The notes under the pieces: generated by a model | What the model was told of the DNA's origin: nothing | What the model saw: the letters and a program-made list of their open reading frames with translations, nothing else | Databases searched by the model: none | Translations under genes and position numbers: made by a program | Assembly: GCA_958433005.1 (NCBI GenBank) | Contig: CAUAWV010000015.1 | Location: forward strand, 1 to 42,129 | Reading direction: 5' to 3' | DNA: 42,129 nucleotides | DNA from: an uncultured Collinsella sp. | Lineage (GTDB): Bacteria; Actinomycetota; Coriobacteriia; Coriobacteriales; Coriobacteriaceae | Shown here: one piece after another, positions 30,966 to 39,654 of the stretch | How the letters are laid out: each line of letters starts with the position of its first letter | Numbering within the stretch: the stretch's first letter is position 1

Positions 30966-32750
30966 ATGGCAGCCTTGTTCACGACCCCCAAACGCAATGA
31001 CACTACCGCCGGAACCCATGTTGCCGAACCCGACGTTCGCCGTCGCATAGGACTCGCGCACGGCAGCTGGCGCCGCGTGACGCGCCGCATCGTCGCGGGC
31101 GCCGTGTGCGCGCTCACGGTGAGCTCGCTGCTCATGCCGAGCGTCTCGCTCGCAGCGGAATGGGTCAAGGTCGGCGGCAACAAGTACAACACCGCGGCGA
31201 GCGACGAGGCCGGTACCTGGTCGTGGGACGGCGCCGACGACTTGAAGCTCAACAACTATAACGGCGGCGAGATCCAGGCCGCAGGCAAGCTCAACGTGAA
31301 TTACTCGGGGACCAACATCGTCACTGCCGAATGGATCGAAGGCATCAACGTTTCTCATGGCACTAACGAGAACGCAGAGCTCAATATCCAAGGCGACGCG
31401 GGCAGCACGCTCAGCGTGACATCTACTGAGGACGCTATCCTCTCCACGGGTAATATCAACATCGACGGAGCCGGATCCGTCAACGCCACGAGCACTGGGT
31501 TTGACGCCATAAATGCCGGGGGTGATCTCGCTATCAAAGGTTCGGGCAACGTCAACGCCACGGGTGCATCGGATGGCATCAGGGCAAACGGTAATATCAC
31601 GATTGACGACAGCGGAGCCGTCACCGCCAGGACTACCGAGGACAAGGGTATTGGAACCGACAAGAACCTCACCATCAAGGGTGGCGGGACGGTCGAGGCA
31701 AGCTCAGCTGATGGTGAGGCCCTTTGGAGCGGCGGCAATATCAACATCTCGGACGGCAGCCAGGTCAAGGCAAGCTCCGAGAAAGACGCTGCCGTCGAGG
31801 CCAAGGGCAGCCTCGCAGCCACAAACGCCTCCCTCAACGTAAACGGTGTTGAATATGGCGTCTATGCCCACAAGGGCATCACCCTCGATCATGCAAACGT
31901 GACAGTCCGCGCAAGTAAAGGCAGATACGGTAGCGCCATTGCCCTCTTCACCTACCCAGACGATATCGTCGTCAAGAACGGCTCCACCGTGGACGCGTTT
32001 GCGGAAGGCGAGGTTTCGGCTGCATTCTCCACCAGAAGCGATCGACCCAACGAGGAGGGTGGCCACATCTACATCAGCGACTCCGTTGTCAAGGCCATAG
32101 CCCGCTATGTCGAGAACGGCGACGGCCCCATCCCCTACAGCGAAAACCAAGATGGCGAGACGAGCCCCGAGCCCCAAGGCGAGAACATCGGCATCATCGC
32201 CCAGACCAGCGAGGGCGTCACACCCGCAGTCATCTCGATCATCCGCAGCAAGGTAACGGCCGAAGGAGATACAGCGGCAATCTTTGCCCGTGCCATGAGC
32301 GCTGACGGCAAGGCAATCGGCACCATCAAGATTGAGAACGCCGCCATCCAGACGCCCGAAGGCGGCAAGGTCATTGACTATCGCAAGCTCCGTGACGGCA
32401 TCTACGAGGCAGGCCAAGCCATCGGCACGGGCGACGCTGTGATCGACTCCCCCTATAACGAAGCTGTCGCCAAGAGCATGGTCATCGCACCTCCCGAGGT
32501 AGCCAAGCCGGAAGACCCCAAGCCCGACGAGACCAAGCCCGCAGAAAGCAAGCCCGCGGAGTCCAAGCAGAACCCCAAGCCTGAGGGCTCAAAGCCGACC
32601 AAGGCCGTTGCGGCTTCAATCACGAAAGCCAAGACTACCGGCGTGCTCGCGGCAACCGGCGACACCTCGGGTGCGGCCATCGTGGCAACCGTCCTTGCGG
32701 GAACAGCCGCTATCGCCGCAGGCACCATGGCGAGCCGTAAGCGCTCTTAG
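30966..32750 (+). CDS. Sortase-anchored beta-helix surface protein, copy 2
   Basis: The start at ATG 30966 (MAALFTTPKRND) is preceded by GGGAG, as in copy 1. The 594-residue paralogue has the same order: basic N-region, signal peptide (RRVTRRIVAGAVCALTVSSL), AEWVKVGGNKYN, beta-helix repeats (GNINIDGAGSVNATSTGFDA, GDLAIKGSGNVNATGASDGI), a Pro/Glu/Lys wall stretch extended by repeated KPAES units, LAATGD sorting motif, hydrophobic segment and RKRS tail. N- and C-terminal parts are nearly the same as in copy 1. Differences cluster in the beta-helix (for example residues near 125-145 and 330-400), consistent with changing surface exposure. A sortase gene is not in the window. It ends with a strong terminator. 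Confidence 0.85.
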   Translation: MAALFTTPKRNDTTAGTHVAEPDVRRRIGLAHGSWRRVTRRIVAGAVCALTVSSLLMPSVSLAAEWVKVGGNKYNTAASDEAGTWSWDGADDLKLNNYNGGEIQAAGKLNVNYSGTNIVTAEWIEGINVSHGTNENAELNIQGDAGSTLSVTSTEDAILSTGNINIDGAGSVNATSTGFDAINAGGDLAIKGSGNVNATGASDGIRANGNITIDDSGAVTARTTEDKGIGTDKNLTIKGGGTVEASSADGEALWSGGNINISDGSQVKASSEKDAAVEAKGSLAATNASLNVNGVEYGVYAHKGITLDHANVTVRASKGRYGSAIALFTYPDDIVVKNGSTVDAFAEGEVSAAFSTRSDRPNEEGGHIYISDSVVKAIARYVENGDGPIPYSENQDGETSPEPQGENIGIIAQTSEGVTPAVISIIRSKVTAEGDTAAIFARAMSADGKAIGTIKIENAAIQTPEGGKVIDYRKLRDGIYEAGQAIGTGDAVIDSPYNEAVAKSMVIAPPEVAKPEDPKPDETKPAESKPAESKQNPKPEGSKPTKAVAASITKAKTTGVLAATGDTSGAAIVATVLAGTAAIAAGTMASRKRS

Positions 32751-32807
32751 ACGCCTCTGCGCACATGGCAGCTCCCGCGAAGGCTCCGAGTCCCAGCACC
32801 GTTTAAC

Positions 32808-32846
32808 AACGCCACCGCCGAGCTCCCCTCCGGCGGTGGCGTTTTC
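32808..32846 (+). terminator. Terminator of surface gene copy 2
   Basis: AACGCCACCGCCG (32808-32820) pairs with CGGCGGTGGCGTT (32831-32843), followed by TTCC. Confidence 0.8.
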
Positions 32847-32957
32847 CATATGCGTCCGCAGGGTATGCACGAGATTGTCTTTGGTCTAGCCCAACCTGCA
32901 TGAGCCGGCGTGCGACAATGGGGGCCGTCGATATCACAACGCCGAGAGAAGCCCGTC

Positions 32958-33623
32958 ATGGAAGCGCATCAAAAGCAGATAACCGTTCATTCGGAGCATA
33001 CGGAAAGCGCGCCCGTCATCTACCTCCCCGTTGTCATGGACGACGGTAGTAAAGTCTACGAGTGCTGCCGAGAGCTCGACTGTCCGCCATTCACCCTCGT
33101 CGCCATTGGCGGGCTCGATTGGAATCGCGAGCTGAGCCCCTGGGCATGCGACGGAACCGTGCGCGATGCCGAGCCTTTCGGCGGCCAAGCTGCCGGTTTT
33201 CTTGATGAGCTGCTGAATCAGATAATCCCCCAGGTCGAGTCGTCGCTTCCTCAGCCGCCCACCTGGCACGGCGTTGCTGGCTACTCGCTGGCAGGCCTCT
33301 TTTCGCTTTGGGCTCTCTGGCAAACCGACGCCTTTGACCGCGCTGCAAGCGCATCGGGGTCGCTGTGGTTTCCCGAATTTGTCGATCGCGCCAGCACGGC
33401 GCCATTTGCCGGCAGCCCGCAAGCCGTCTATCTGTCACTCGGCAAAAAGGAAACCAAGACGCCCAACCGCATGATGCGGCACGTACTCGACGACACACGC
33501 GCGATGGAAGCGTTGCTCGTCGAGCGCGACATTCCAACAACGCTGGAGCTCAACCCCGGCAATCACTTTGCCCAAACCGACTTGCGCATGGCCCGCGGCA
33601 TCCACTGGATACTCACGCACTAA
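32958..33623 (+). CDS. Alpha/beta-hydrolase esterase (Fes/IroE or esterase D-like)
   Basis: The start is set at the ATG at 32958 (MEAHQKQITVH) behind GAGAGAAG. The 221-residue protein has the nucleophile elbow GYSLAGLFSLWAL (GxSxxG, Ser near residue 117), preceded by DGSKVYECCRELDCPPFTLV and IGGLDWNRELSPWAC. The catalytic histidine is likely in NPGNHFAQTD near residue 200. The pattern fits the small putative-esterase family that includes enterobactin and S-formylglutathione esterases. There is no signal peptide, so it acts in the cytoplasm. The physiological ester is unknown. No neighbour suggests a pathway: it stands between the surface-protein pair and the uracil permease, with which it shares a bidirectional terminator. 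Confidence 0.82.
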   Translation: MEAHQKQITVHSEHTESAPVIYLPVVMDDGSKVYECCRELDCPPFTLVAIGGLDWNRELSPWACDGTVRDAEPFGGQAAGFLDELLNQIIPQVESSLPQPPTWHGVAGYSLAGLFSLWALWQTDAFDRAASASGSLWFPEFVDRASTAPFAGSPQAVYLSLGKKETKTPNRMMRHVLDDTRAMEALLVERDIPTTLELNPGNHFAQTDLRMARGIHWILTH

Positions 33624-33667
33624 AAATGGCTCCCACGCGTAGCTGCACGCATGGGAGCCATTTTTTA
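33622..33667. terminator. Bidirectional terminator between esterase and uracil permease
   Basis: AAAAATGGCTCCCA pairs with TGGGAGCCATTTTTT, with an inner GCGT/ACGC stem; A-run before and T-run after serve both strands. Confidence 0.9.
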
Positions 33668-33686
33668 GTTTTATCGATAGCCGGCC

Positions 33687-35021
33687 TTACTCGGCGGCCT
33701 CCTCGAGTTCAGAGACGTCGAACTCAAAGTCGTTGCCCGGTAGGATGGCATTGAGCACAATGCCCACCAGCGAACCCACGGCAAGGCCCGAGAGCGAAAT
33801 GGTCACGCCGCCCAGCTCCAGCACGATGGCACCGGCGGTACTGTAGGCAATGCCGAGCGAAAGCACGAGCACCAGAGCCGCCACCAGCACGTTGCGGTTG
33901 TTCTGGAAATCAACCTGATTCTCGATGAGGTTACGGACGCCCACGGCGCTGATCATGCCGTAGAGCACGAGCGACACGCCGCCGATTACACACGCTGGCA
34001 TGGCGGCGATCACGGCAGCAAACTTGGGGCAGAACGAAAGCACGATGGCGCAGCAGGCGGCAATGCGAATCACGCGCGGGTCGAACACGCGCGTCAGGGC
34101 GAGCACGCCGGTGTTCTCGCCATACGTGGTGTTGGCCGGAGCGCCAAAGAGCGACGCCAGAATCGTGGCGAGACCATCGCCGAGCAGCGTGCGATGCAGG
34201 CCGGGATCGGCGATGTAGTTACGCTCGCAAGTGGAGCCGATAGCCGAGATATCACCGATATGCTCGATCATGGTCGCGAAAGCCAGCGGCATGATGGTGA
34301 TGATGGCCGTCGTGGCAAGACCGCTATCGAACTGCGGCCCAAAGAGTGCAAACACGGTGTTGTCCCACACGATGGGCAGACCGACCCACGGAGCGGCGGC
34401 AACGCCCGAGAAATCAACCTCGCCGAGCGCAGTCGCAACGGCATAGCTCACCACAACGCCCAGCAAAATCGGCACGATCTTGATCATGCCGCGGCCCCAG
34501 ATGTTGCAGATGACGATCACGGCCACAGCGATAACGGCGACAAGCCAGTTGGTCTGGCAGTTGGCAATGGCAGAGCTCGCCAGGATCAGGCCGATGGAAA
34601 TGACGATGGGACCGGTCACCACCGGCGGAAAGAAGCGCATGACACGCTTGGCGCCAAATGCGCGGAAGAGTGCCGCAAGTACCGGATAGAGTAGACCGGC
34701 GCAGGCAACGCCCAGGCAGGCGTAGGGCAAAAGCTCGGCCTCGCCGTTGGGTGCAATGGCGGCATAACCCGCGATAAAAGCAAACGACGAGCCCAGAAAC
34801 GCGGGCACCTTACCGCGCGATAGAAAATGAAACAGCAGCGTGCCGATGCCGGCGAACAGAAGCGTCGCCGAAACGGAAAGGCCGGTGAGCACAGGCACGA
34901 GCACCGTGGCTCCGAACATCGCAAACATGTGTTGCAAACCCAACACAAACATGCGCGGGCGGCCGAGCGACGATGCATCGTAGATGGCATCGGTGACGGC
35001 GGGCGTCGAGGATTGGGACAT
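33687..35021 (-). CDS. uraA: Uracil permease (NCS2 family, UraA-like)
   Basis: The ATG at 35021 follows AAAGGA. The 444-residue protein has about 14 hydrophobic segments. Key NCS2/UraA features are LGLQHMFAMFGATVLVP (the QH motif of segment 1), FPPVVTGPIVISIGLILA, the acidic residues of segment 8 in ATMIEHIGDISAIGS, and GDGLATILASLFGAPANTTY with GENTGVLALTRVFDPRVIR in segment 10. These fit uracil:proton symport, distinct from the purine branch represented by the permease at 27.4 kb. It is separated from the MetE-like gene upstream by 123 bases with no visible terminator. I found no PyrR site. The C-terminus is acidic. Confidence 0.92.
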   Translation of the reverse strand: MSQSSTPAVTDAIYDASSLGRPRMFVLGLQHMFAMFGATVLVPVLTGLSVSATLLFAGIGTLLFHFLSRGKVPAFLGSSFAFIAGYAAIAPNGEAELLPYACLGVACAGLLYPVLAALFRAFGAKRVMRFFPPVVTGPIVISIGLILASSAIANCQTNWLVAVIAVAVIVICNIWGRGMIKIVPILLGVVVSYAVATALGEVDFSGVAAAPWVGLPIVWDNTVFALFGPQFDSGLATTAIITIMPLAFATMIEHIGDISAIGSTCERNYIADPGLHRTLLGDGLATILASLFGAPANTTYGENTGVLALTRVFDPRVIRIAACCAIVLSFCPKFAAVIAAMPACVIGGVSLVLYGMISAVGVRNLIENQVDFQNNRNVLVAALVLVLSLGIAYSTAGAIVLELGGVTISLSGLAVGSLVGIVLNAILPGNDFEFDVSELEEAAE

Positions 35022-35144
35022 GGAAGTCCTTTCATGATGGAAGGGCGATCAGGCATATCGGATAACCTGCCCGAACGATACGATCCGAACCATTGTACGT
35101 GATATGCCATGTCTCGCACGCGCCGTCACCTGCAAACGGTAGCG

Positions 35145-36278
35145 TTACTTCCAAACGCGCTCGGAAATGCGCTTGACCAGCGCGATCTTTGCCCACTGTT
35201 CGTCCTCGGTCAGTTTGTTGCCAATCTCACAGCTGGCAAAGCCGCACTGGGGCGACAGGTACAGGTTCACGAGCGGCACATACTTTGCGGCCTCGTGAAT
35301 ACGTTCGACGATGGCATCCTCGTCCTCGAGCTCAGCGGCCTTGGTGGTCACCAGGCCCAGCACGACCTTCTTGCCGGGAGCAACATACTTGAGCGGCTCA
35401 AAGCCACCGGCGCGCGGCGTATCGAACTCAAGGTAGAACGCGTCGACATCCTCGTGCGCAAACAGGTACGGTGCAATGGGATCGTAACCACCCTCGAAGG
35501 CATACGTGGAGTGATAGTTGCCGCGGCACACGTGCGTGTTGATGACCAGATCGTCGGGCTTGCCCTCGATGGCGGCGTTGTTGAGCGCCACGCCCAGCTC
35601 GCTTACCTTTTGCAGGTCGACCGGGCTCATGCCGGTCTTTGCCACGAAATCGGTGTCGCAGTAGATACCCCAAGTACAGTCATCAAACTGGATATTGCGG
35701 CAGCCTGCTGCGTACAGGTCGGCAATCACGGTGCGGTATGCTGCCGCGATGGCATCGGCGAGCTCTTCGTCGGTCTTGTAGACGGCGCGCAGACTCTCCT
35801 GCTGGCCATCGCAACGGTCGAGCGTGACTTCGGAGAACGTCTGGATCGGTGCCGGAATGGTTTGCCGTGCGACCTGGCCCTCCCCCTCAAGCGCCTTGAC
35901 GAACTTAAAATGCTCGACGAACGGATGATTCTTGCCGCCAATGGGACCGGTTACCACGGCGGTGTCGGCGGTAGTCTCCTCATCGTGGAACATATAGCCT
36001 GTACGCGAGGTGCGGCGCTCAATGCCGTTAAGGCCCCACATAAAATCGAGGTGCCAGTAGCTGCGGCGGAACTCGCCATCGGTGATAACTTGCAGGCCGG
36101 CGGCCTTCTGCTTTGCCACCAAATCGCGAATGGCCTCGTCCTCGACGGCCTTAAGCCCCTCGGCATCAAGCGTGCCTGCCGCATAGGCAGCGCGGGCATC
36201 CTTTACGGCCTGCGGACGAAGAAAGCTGCCGACGATATCAGCGCGAAACGGCGCGTTCGATTGAATTGAAGTGCTCAT
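35145..36278 (-). CDS. MetE-like methionine synthase domain protein (YxjG/YxjH type)
   Basis: The start is set at the ATG at 36278 (MSTSIQSNAPFRAD) behind AAAGGGAGA. The 377-residue protein corresponds to the C-terminal catalytic half of cobalamin-independent methionine synthase. It has DIVGSFLRPQAVKDARAAY, ITDGEFRRSYWHLDFMWGLN, NIQFDDCTWGIYCD, INTHVCRGNYHSTYAFEGGY (the HxC zinc ligands), FYLEFDTPRAGGFEPLKYV and LSPQCGFASCEIGNKLTEDE (second zinc cysteine region). YxjG/YxjH proteins transfer a methyl group to homocysteine or a related thiol. A LysR gene lies upstream on the same strand and probably controls it. The 152-base gap upstream is AT-rich with imperfect dyads around 36330-36365. The thiol acceptor is not certain. 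Confidence 0.88.
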   Translation of the reverse strand: MSTSIQSNAPFRADIVGSFLRPQAVKDARAAYAAGTLDAEGLKAVEDEAIRDLVAKQKAAGLQVITDGEFRRSYWHLDFMWGLNGIERRTSRTGYMFHDEETTADTAVVTGPIGGKNHPFVEHFKFVKALEGEGQVARQTIPAPIQTFSEVTLDRCDGQQESLRAVYKTDEELADAIAAAYRTVIADLYAAGCRNIQFDDCTWGIYCDTDFVAKTGMSPVDLQKVSELGVALNNAAIEGKPDDLVINTHVCRGNYHSTYAFEGGYDPIAPYLFAHEDVDAFYLEFDTPRAGGFEPLKYVAPGKKVVLGLVTTKAAELEDEDAIVERIHEAAKYVPLVNLYLSPQCGFASCEIGNKLTEDEQWAKIALVKRISERVWK

Positions 36279-36430
36279 AGATATCTCCCTTTGCATTGGT
36301 TGCTTTACTGGGACAGAGTATGAGCGCTTATATGGCCATCGTAAAATATACGTTTATATAGGTTTGTTATTAGTTTTTTCTATACTGAGCAACAGTGGAG
36401 CTCAGCCTCACATGGGTATCTCGAAGTGAG
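36279..36430 (-). promoter_or_regulatory. AT-rich control region of the MetE-like gene
   Basis: This 152-base gap is unusually AT-rich for the window. It contains ATATACGTTTATATAGG and nearby TATATGG...CGTAAAATATACG, imperfect dyads of the kind bound by LysR regulators. It holds no gene. Confidence 0.4.
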
Positions 36431-37327
36431 CTAAATATGCTGACGAATCGCTTCGATATAGGCCTGCCCATAGCGCGTGAGCGTCGTATTTTTGCGCGTG
36501 ATAATGCCGATCTCCATGTACTCGTCTACATCGAGCGGAATCGAGATAATACCGGGGCCGTTAAGCTCATGGCTGATCACGCCCGAACACACCGTGTAGC
36601 CGTTAAGGCCCATAGCTAGGTTGAACAGCGTCGCACGGTCGCGCACGCGGATATTCTTGCGGCGCTCAAAGGTCGAGGTCAGCTCCTCAGAATAATAAAA
36701 CGAGTTATAGCTGCCCTGCTCATAGGACAGGAACGGGTAGTCTTCCAAGTCCTCGAGCGTCACACTCGAGCGGCCCGCCAGCGGATGGTCGGCGCACACG
36801 AAGACATGCGGCGTGGCGCAGAAGAGCCCTTCGAACACGAGCTCGTTGGCCGCCAACATGCGCTCGATGACCTCGCGATTGTGCTCCGACAGATACAGGA
36901 TGCCGAGCTCGCTTTTCATGTGCGCGACGTCCTCGATAATCTCGTGGGTTTGCTCCTCGCGCAGGGTAAAGTCGTAGCGCGCGGCATCGAACTCGCGGAT
37001 CACGTCAACAAACGCGTTAACGGCAAAGGAATAATGCTGACAGCTCACACTAAAGTGCGGCACCTGCTCGGATGCGCCCTTGTACTTGCCCTCGAGCAGG
37101 TCGGCCTGGTCGAGTACCTGGCGCGCGTAGCCCAAGAAGGTCTCGCCTTCCTCGGACACAATGACGCCCTTGTTGGTGCGCTCAAAGATGCGCACGTCCA
37201 TCTCGTTTTCGAGGTCGCGAATCGACGCGGTAATCGAAGGCTGCGACACAAAGAGTCGGCGCGAGGCCTCGGTGATGCTACCGCATTCGGCAACCTTGAC
37301 AACATACCTGAGCTGCTGAAGCTTCAT
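36431..37327 (-). CDS. LysR-family regulator, likely of the MetE-like gene
   Basis: The ATG at 37327 follows GGGAGAAGG. The 298-residue protein has the LysR winged helix at residues 1-60 (MKLQQLRYVVKVAECGSITE, ASRRLFVSQPSITASIRDLE) and an effector domain (FSVSCQHYSFAVNAFVDVIR, LGILYLSEHN, DYPFLSYEQGSYNSFYYSEE). It resembles LysR proteins that control sulfur and methionine genes. The gene starts 10 bases after the HAD phosphatase stop, so both share a transcript. The MetE-like gene follows on the same strand after a 152-base AT-rich gap, which probably carries its binding sites. The effector is unknown, perhaps a methionine precursor. Confidence 0.88.
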   Translation of the reverse strand: MKLQQLRYVVKVAECGSITEASRRLFVSQPSITASIRDLENEMDVRIFERTNKGVIVSEEGETFLGYARQVLDQADLLEGKYKGASEQVPHFSVSCQHYSFAVNAFVDVIREFDAARYDFTLREEQTHEIIEDVAHMKSELGILYLSEHNREVIERMLAANELVFEGLFCATPHVFVCADHPLAGRSSVTLEDLEDYPFLSYEQGSYNSFYYSEELTSTFERRKNIRVRDRATLFNLAMGLNGYTVCSGVISHELNGPGIISIPLDVDEYMEIGIITRKNTTLTRYGQAYIEAIRQHI

Positions 37328-37337
37328 AGCCTTCTCC

Positions 37338-38246
37338 CTAGACGTTCGTGACGTCGAAACCCGTCGTGCTCATCTGACGCATAAACGACGGCATCTCCCC
37401 CGTCGCGGCGCAGGCGGCAATCTGATGCAGCGCTGCGCCAACCGCATCGTCTGCCGCAGCGCCGATATGCCAGCGTGCGGCAGCCGTGACGGCCTCGTTG
37501 GCATTGGCGACCGCAACGGAGTTGGGAACGGCATCGATCATGGGCAGGTCGTTATCGGAATCGCCAAATACGGCCACCTCGTCGGGCGTTAGGCCCAAAG
37601 CGCGCGCCAGCTCCAGCGCAGCGCAGCCCTTGTCCCAACCAGCCGGAAGGATGTCGAACAGGCGCACACGGTTGTTGGGAAACACAAGCGAGAGCTCCGG
37701 CACCTCGGCGGCAACGCGCTCGCGTAGCTCCGCGAGCTCCTCACGCGAACGGGCGCTCCAGATATTCGCCTTGAACACCGGCGCATCATCGACGACAGGG
37801 CGGCACGGGGCCTCTTCGCCCTTGAGCCACGCATTGCCGCCCGATTCCATAGCGCGACGCACACGCTCGGCATCACGTGTCACGCAATAGGCATCGTTAT
37901 CCCAAAAGTCATCACCTAAGCTGTAGACCTTCAGATAGGTATCGTCGGTTTCTTCTTCCAGATAGGCGGCTAAACGCATTAGTGCGTCGCTATCGGTCGC
38001 ACGCGAGGCGACCGCCTCGCCGTCGACAAACATGACCTGGCCGTTACAGAATGCGCCGGTCGAATAGCACTCGGAACGATTTTTAAACATCCAGCCCATC
38101 GCAGACGGCTGACGACCCGAAACCGGACCAAAGTGCAGACCCGCCGCCTGCATGGCATGAATGCCCTCGATGGCATAGTCGCTGGCGCCGTCATGCCCGG
38201 CCGGAATCAGCGTATCGTCCATATCGGTCAGCACAAGTTTGATCAT
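37338..38246 (-). CDS. HAD-superfamily hydrolase, Cof/IIB type
   Basis: The ATG at 38246 follows GGGGGA. The 302-residue protein has HAD motif I TDMDDTLIP (nucleophile Asp8 and acid Asp10), motif II GPVSGRQPS, a type IIB cap domain in the middle (residues about 80-200), the motif III lysine in PAGWDKGCAALELA, and motif IV FGDSDNDLPMI. Such phosphatases act on sugar phosphates, PLP or similar small molecules; the substrate cannot be named. It is the first gene of an operon with the LysR gene (10-base gap). It lies divergent to the thiamine operon, whose TPP riboswitch begins about 65 bases beyond its start. Confidence 0.9.
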   Translation of the reverse strand: MIKLVLTDMDDTLIPAGHDGASDYAIEGIHAMQAAGLHFGPVSGRQPSAMGWMFKNRSECYSTGAFCNGQVMFVDGEAVASRATDSDALMRLAAYLEEETDDTYLKVYSLGDDFWDNDAYCVTRDAERVRRAMESGGNAWLKGEEAPCRPVVDDAPVFKANIWSARSREELAELRERVAAEVPELSLVFPNNRVRLFDILPAGWDKGCAALELARALGLTPDEVAVFGDSDNDLPMIDAVPNSVAVANANEAVTAAARWHIGAAADDAVGAALHQIAACAATGEMPSFMRQMSTTGFDVTNV

Positions 38247-38290
38247 AGGGTCCCCCAGTCGTTTTCATCGTAACCATTGTACCGATGCGC

Positions 38291-38296
38291 TAGTAT
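38291..38296 (+). promoter_or_regulatory. Possible -10 box of the thiamine operon
   Basis: TAGTAT, followed by AGGG, lies about 17 bases before the riboswitch fold. No convincing -35 box is visible. Confidence 0.35.
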
Positions 38297-38312
38297 AGGG
38301 AACAACAGATTC

Positions 38313-38408
38313 GATGCGGGAGTGCCGGCGGTGCAAACCACAAGGCTGAGAGGGCATGGGGCCCAATCCTTTGAACCTGTCAGTTAATGCTGGCGTAGGG
38401 AGCATGCC
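38313..38408 (+). promoter_or_regulatory. TPP riboswitch (THI element)
   Basis: The sequence has the conserved TPP-aptamer blocks in order: GCGGGAGTGCC, CACAAGGCTGAGAGGGC (38339-38355; the CTGAGA pyrimidine-sensing loop), CCTTTGAACCTGTCAG (38368-38383) and GTTAATGCTGGCGTAGGGA (38383-38401), closing with GCAT against ATGC of the first stem. It lies just before a strong terminator and thiM, so TPP binding should stop transcription. Confidence 0.96.
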
Positions 38409-38417
38409 GCCTTTTTA

Positions 38418-38447
38418 GGGGCGCTGTCTATGCACAGCGCCCCTTTT
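38418..38447 (+). terminator. Riboswitch-controlled terminator
   Basis: GGGGCGCTGT (38418-38427), a CTATGC loop and ACAGCGCCCC (38434-38443), followed by TTTT. It lies 10 bases after the aptamer and is the expression platform. Confidence 0.92.
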
Positions 38448-38469
38448 CTATGCCAAGGAGGCATGTGCA

Positions 38470-39309
38470 GTGATCGATTCGGAACAGCTTAAGCAAAACG
38501 TGGTCAAGGCCGTGGAGGAGATTCGTGCCACCAATCCCATGGCCGGCTCCATCACCAACACGGTGACGATTGATTTTGTCGCCAACGCTCAGCTCGCCGT
38601 GGGCGGTTCGGCCGCCATGGTCTATCTGCCCGACGAGGGCGAGGCACTCGTTGCCGGCGGCGGTGCCATCTATCTGAACATGGGAACGCTCTTCCCCATC
38701 TACGAGCAGACGATTCCCCGCGCGGCCAAGGCGGCCCACGACGCCGGCAAGCCCTGGGTGCTCGATCCGGTGGGCTTGGGCATCGGCAGCCTGCGCACCC
38801 AGCTGGTAGGCGAACTCAAGCAGTACAAACCCGCCATCGTGCGCGGCAACGCCTCCGAGATTATCGCGCTCGCCGGCCTGTGGGGTCTTGAGGGTGAGGC
38901 TGCCGATCTGAGCCGCGTGCGCGGCGTCGATACCACCGACACGGTAGACGCCGCCCGCGATGCCGCCGTGGCGCTCGCCCGCTACACCGGCGGCGCCGTA
39001 GTGGTCTCGGGCGAAGTCGACCTGATCACCGACGGCACGACCGTGGCCAAATCCCACGGCGGCAGCCCGCTCATGTCCAAGATCACCGGCTGCGGCTGCT
39101 CGCAGGGCGGCGTGCTGGCCGTGTACGCCTGCGCCGCCGACCCGTTTACGGCAGCCGTCTGCGGCACCGCCGTCTACAACGTTGCCGGCACGCGTGCCGC
39201 CGCCGTTGCCGATGCCCCGGCAAGCTTTAAGGTCGCCTTTATCGACGAGCTCTACCGCGCGACCGCCCAGGACATCGCCAACAACCAACTCGAGTTCGAG
39301 GAGGCATAA
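38470..39309 (+). CDS. thiM: Hydroxyethylthiazole kinase
   Basis: The start is GTG 38470 with AAGGAGG nine bases upstream; the nearby ATG at 38463 is out of frame. The 279-residue protein has TNTVTIDFVANAQLAVGGSA near the N-terminus, LDPVGLGIG, RGNASEIIALAG and the ATP-site/catalytic motif KITGCGCSQGGVLAVYA, with the reactive cysteine. It phosphorylates the thiazole alcohol so that ThiE can join it to the pyrimidine, allowing salvage of thiamine parts. It is first in the thiM, thiamine-binding protein, thiE operon under the TPP riboswitch. No thiC, thiG or thiD lies nearby, so the cluster is a salvage set. Confidence 0.95.
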   Translation: MIDSEQLKQNVVKAVEEIRATNPMAGSITNTVTIDFVANAQLAVGGSAAMVYLPDEGEALVAGGGAIYLNMGTLFPIYEQTIPRAAKAAHDAGKPWVLDPVGLGIGSLRTQLVGELKQYKPAIVRGNASEIIALAGLWGLEGEAADLSRVRGVDTTDTVDAARDAAVALARYTGGAVVVSGEVDLITDGTTVAKSHGGSPLMSKITGCGCSQGGVLAVYACAADPFTAAVCGTAVYNVAGTRAAAVADAPASFKVAFIDELYRATAQDIANNQLEFEEA

Positions 39310-39312
39310 GCC

Positions 39313-39654
39313 ATGTCCGAGCCCGCAACCAATGCCGGTATGAACACGCTCGTTGCCGTGGCCATCGCCCCGTGCGGTACCGGCGACGAGCTCTCCGCCG
39401 AGGTCGCCGAAGTCGTGCGCGTCATTCGCGAGAGCGGCCTTCCCAACCGCACCACCTCGATGTTCACCGAGATCGAGGGCGACTGGGACAAGGTTATGCA
39501 GGTCGTACGCGATGCGACCTTTGTGTTGGCGAGTAAGGGCATCCGAACCGAAGTCGTACTCAAAGCCGATATTCGACCCGGATTTACCGACACCATGACC
39601 GGCAAACTCGAGCGCATGGAAGCACAGATCAAAAAGCAGGAGGAAGCACGATGA
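39313..39654 (+). CDS. Thiamine-binding protein (YkoF/MTH1187-like family)
   Basis: This 113-residue protein begins three bases after the thiM stop and overlaps thiE by four bases (ATGA), so all three are coupled. It has VAVAIAPCGTGDELSAEVAE, VIRESGLPNRTTSMFTEIEG, WDKVMQVVRDATFVLASKGI and VVLKADIRPGFTDTMTGKLE. These match the Thiamine_BP (formerly DUF77) family, small ferredoxin-like-fold proteins that bind thiamine or its hydroxymethylpyrimidine. Inside a ThiM-ThiE operon it may hold or hand over a thiamine precursor. The C-terminus ends in a Lys/Glu-rich helix. The family is secure; the exact ligand is inferred. Confidence 0.88.
   Translation: MSEPATNAGMNTLVAVAIAPCGTGDELSAEVAEVVRVIRESGLPNRTTSMFTEIEGDWDKVMQVVRDATFVLASKGIRTEVVLKADIRPGFTDTMTGKLERMEAQIKKQEEAR

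Larger units (their letters stand above)
28674..32750 (+). repeat. Tandem duplication of about 2.04 kb (permease tail, terminator, leader, surface gene)
   Basis: Unit 1 starts in the last codons of the permease gene (about 28674) and runs to the end of the first surface gene. Unit 2 starts at about 30716 and runs to about 32750. Shared parts, in order, are: the coding bases for WIAALAFLVYFFVA, a GC-rich terminator ending in TTTTCTTTT, a leader with TTTTGCCCTCCAAACGGCAC, and the surface gene. The coding ends are best kept; the middle has diverged. Confidence 0.85.
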
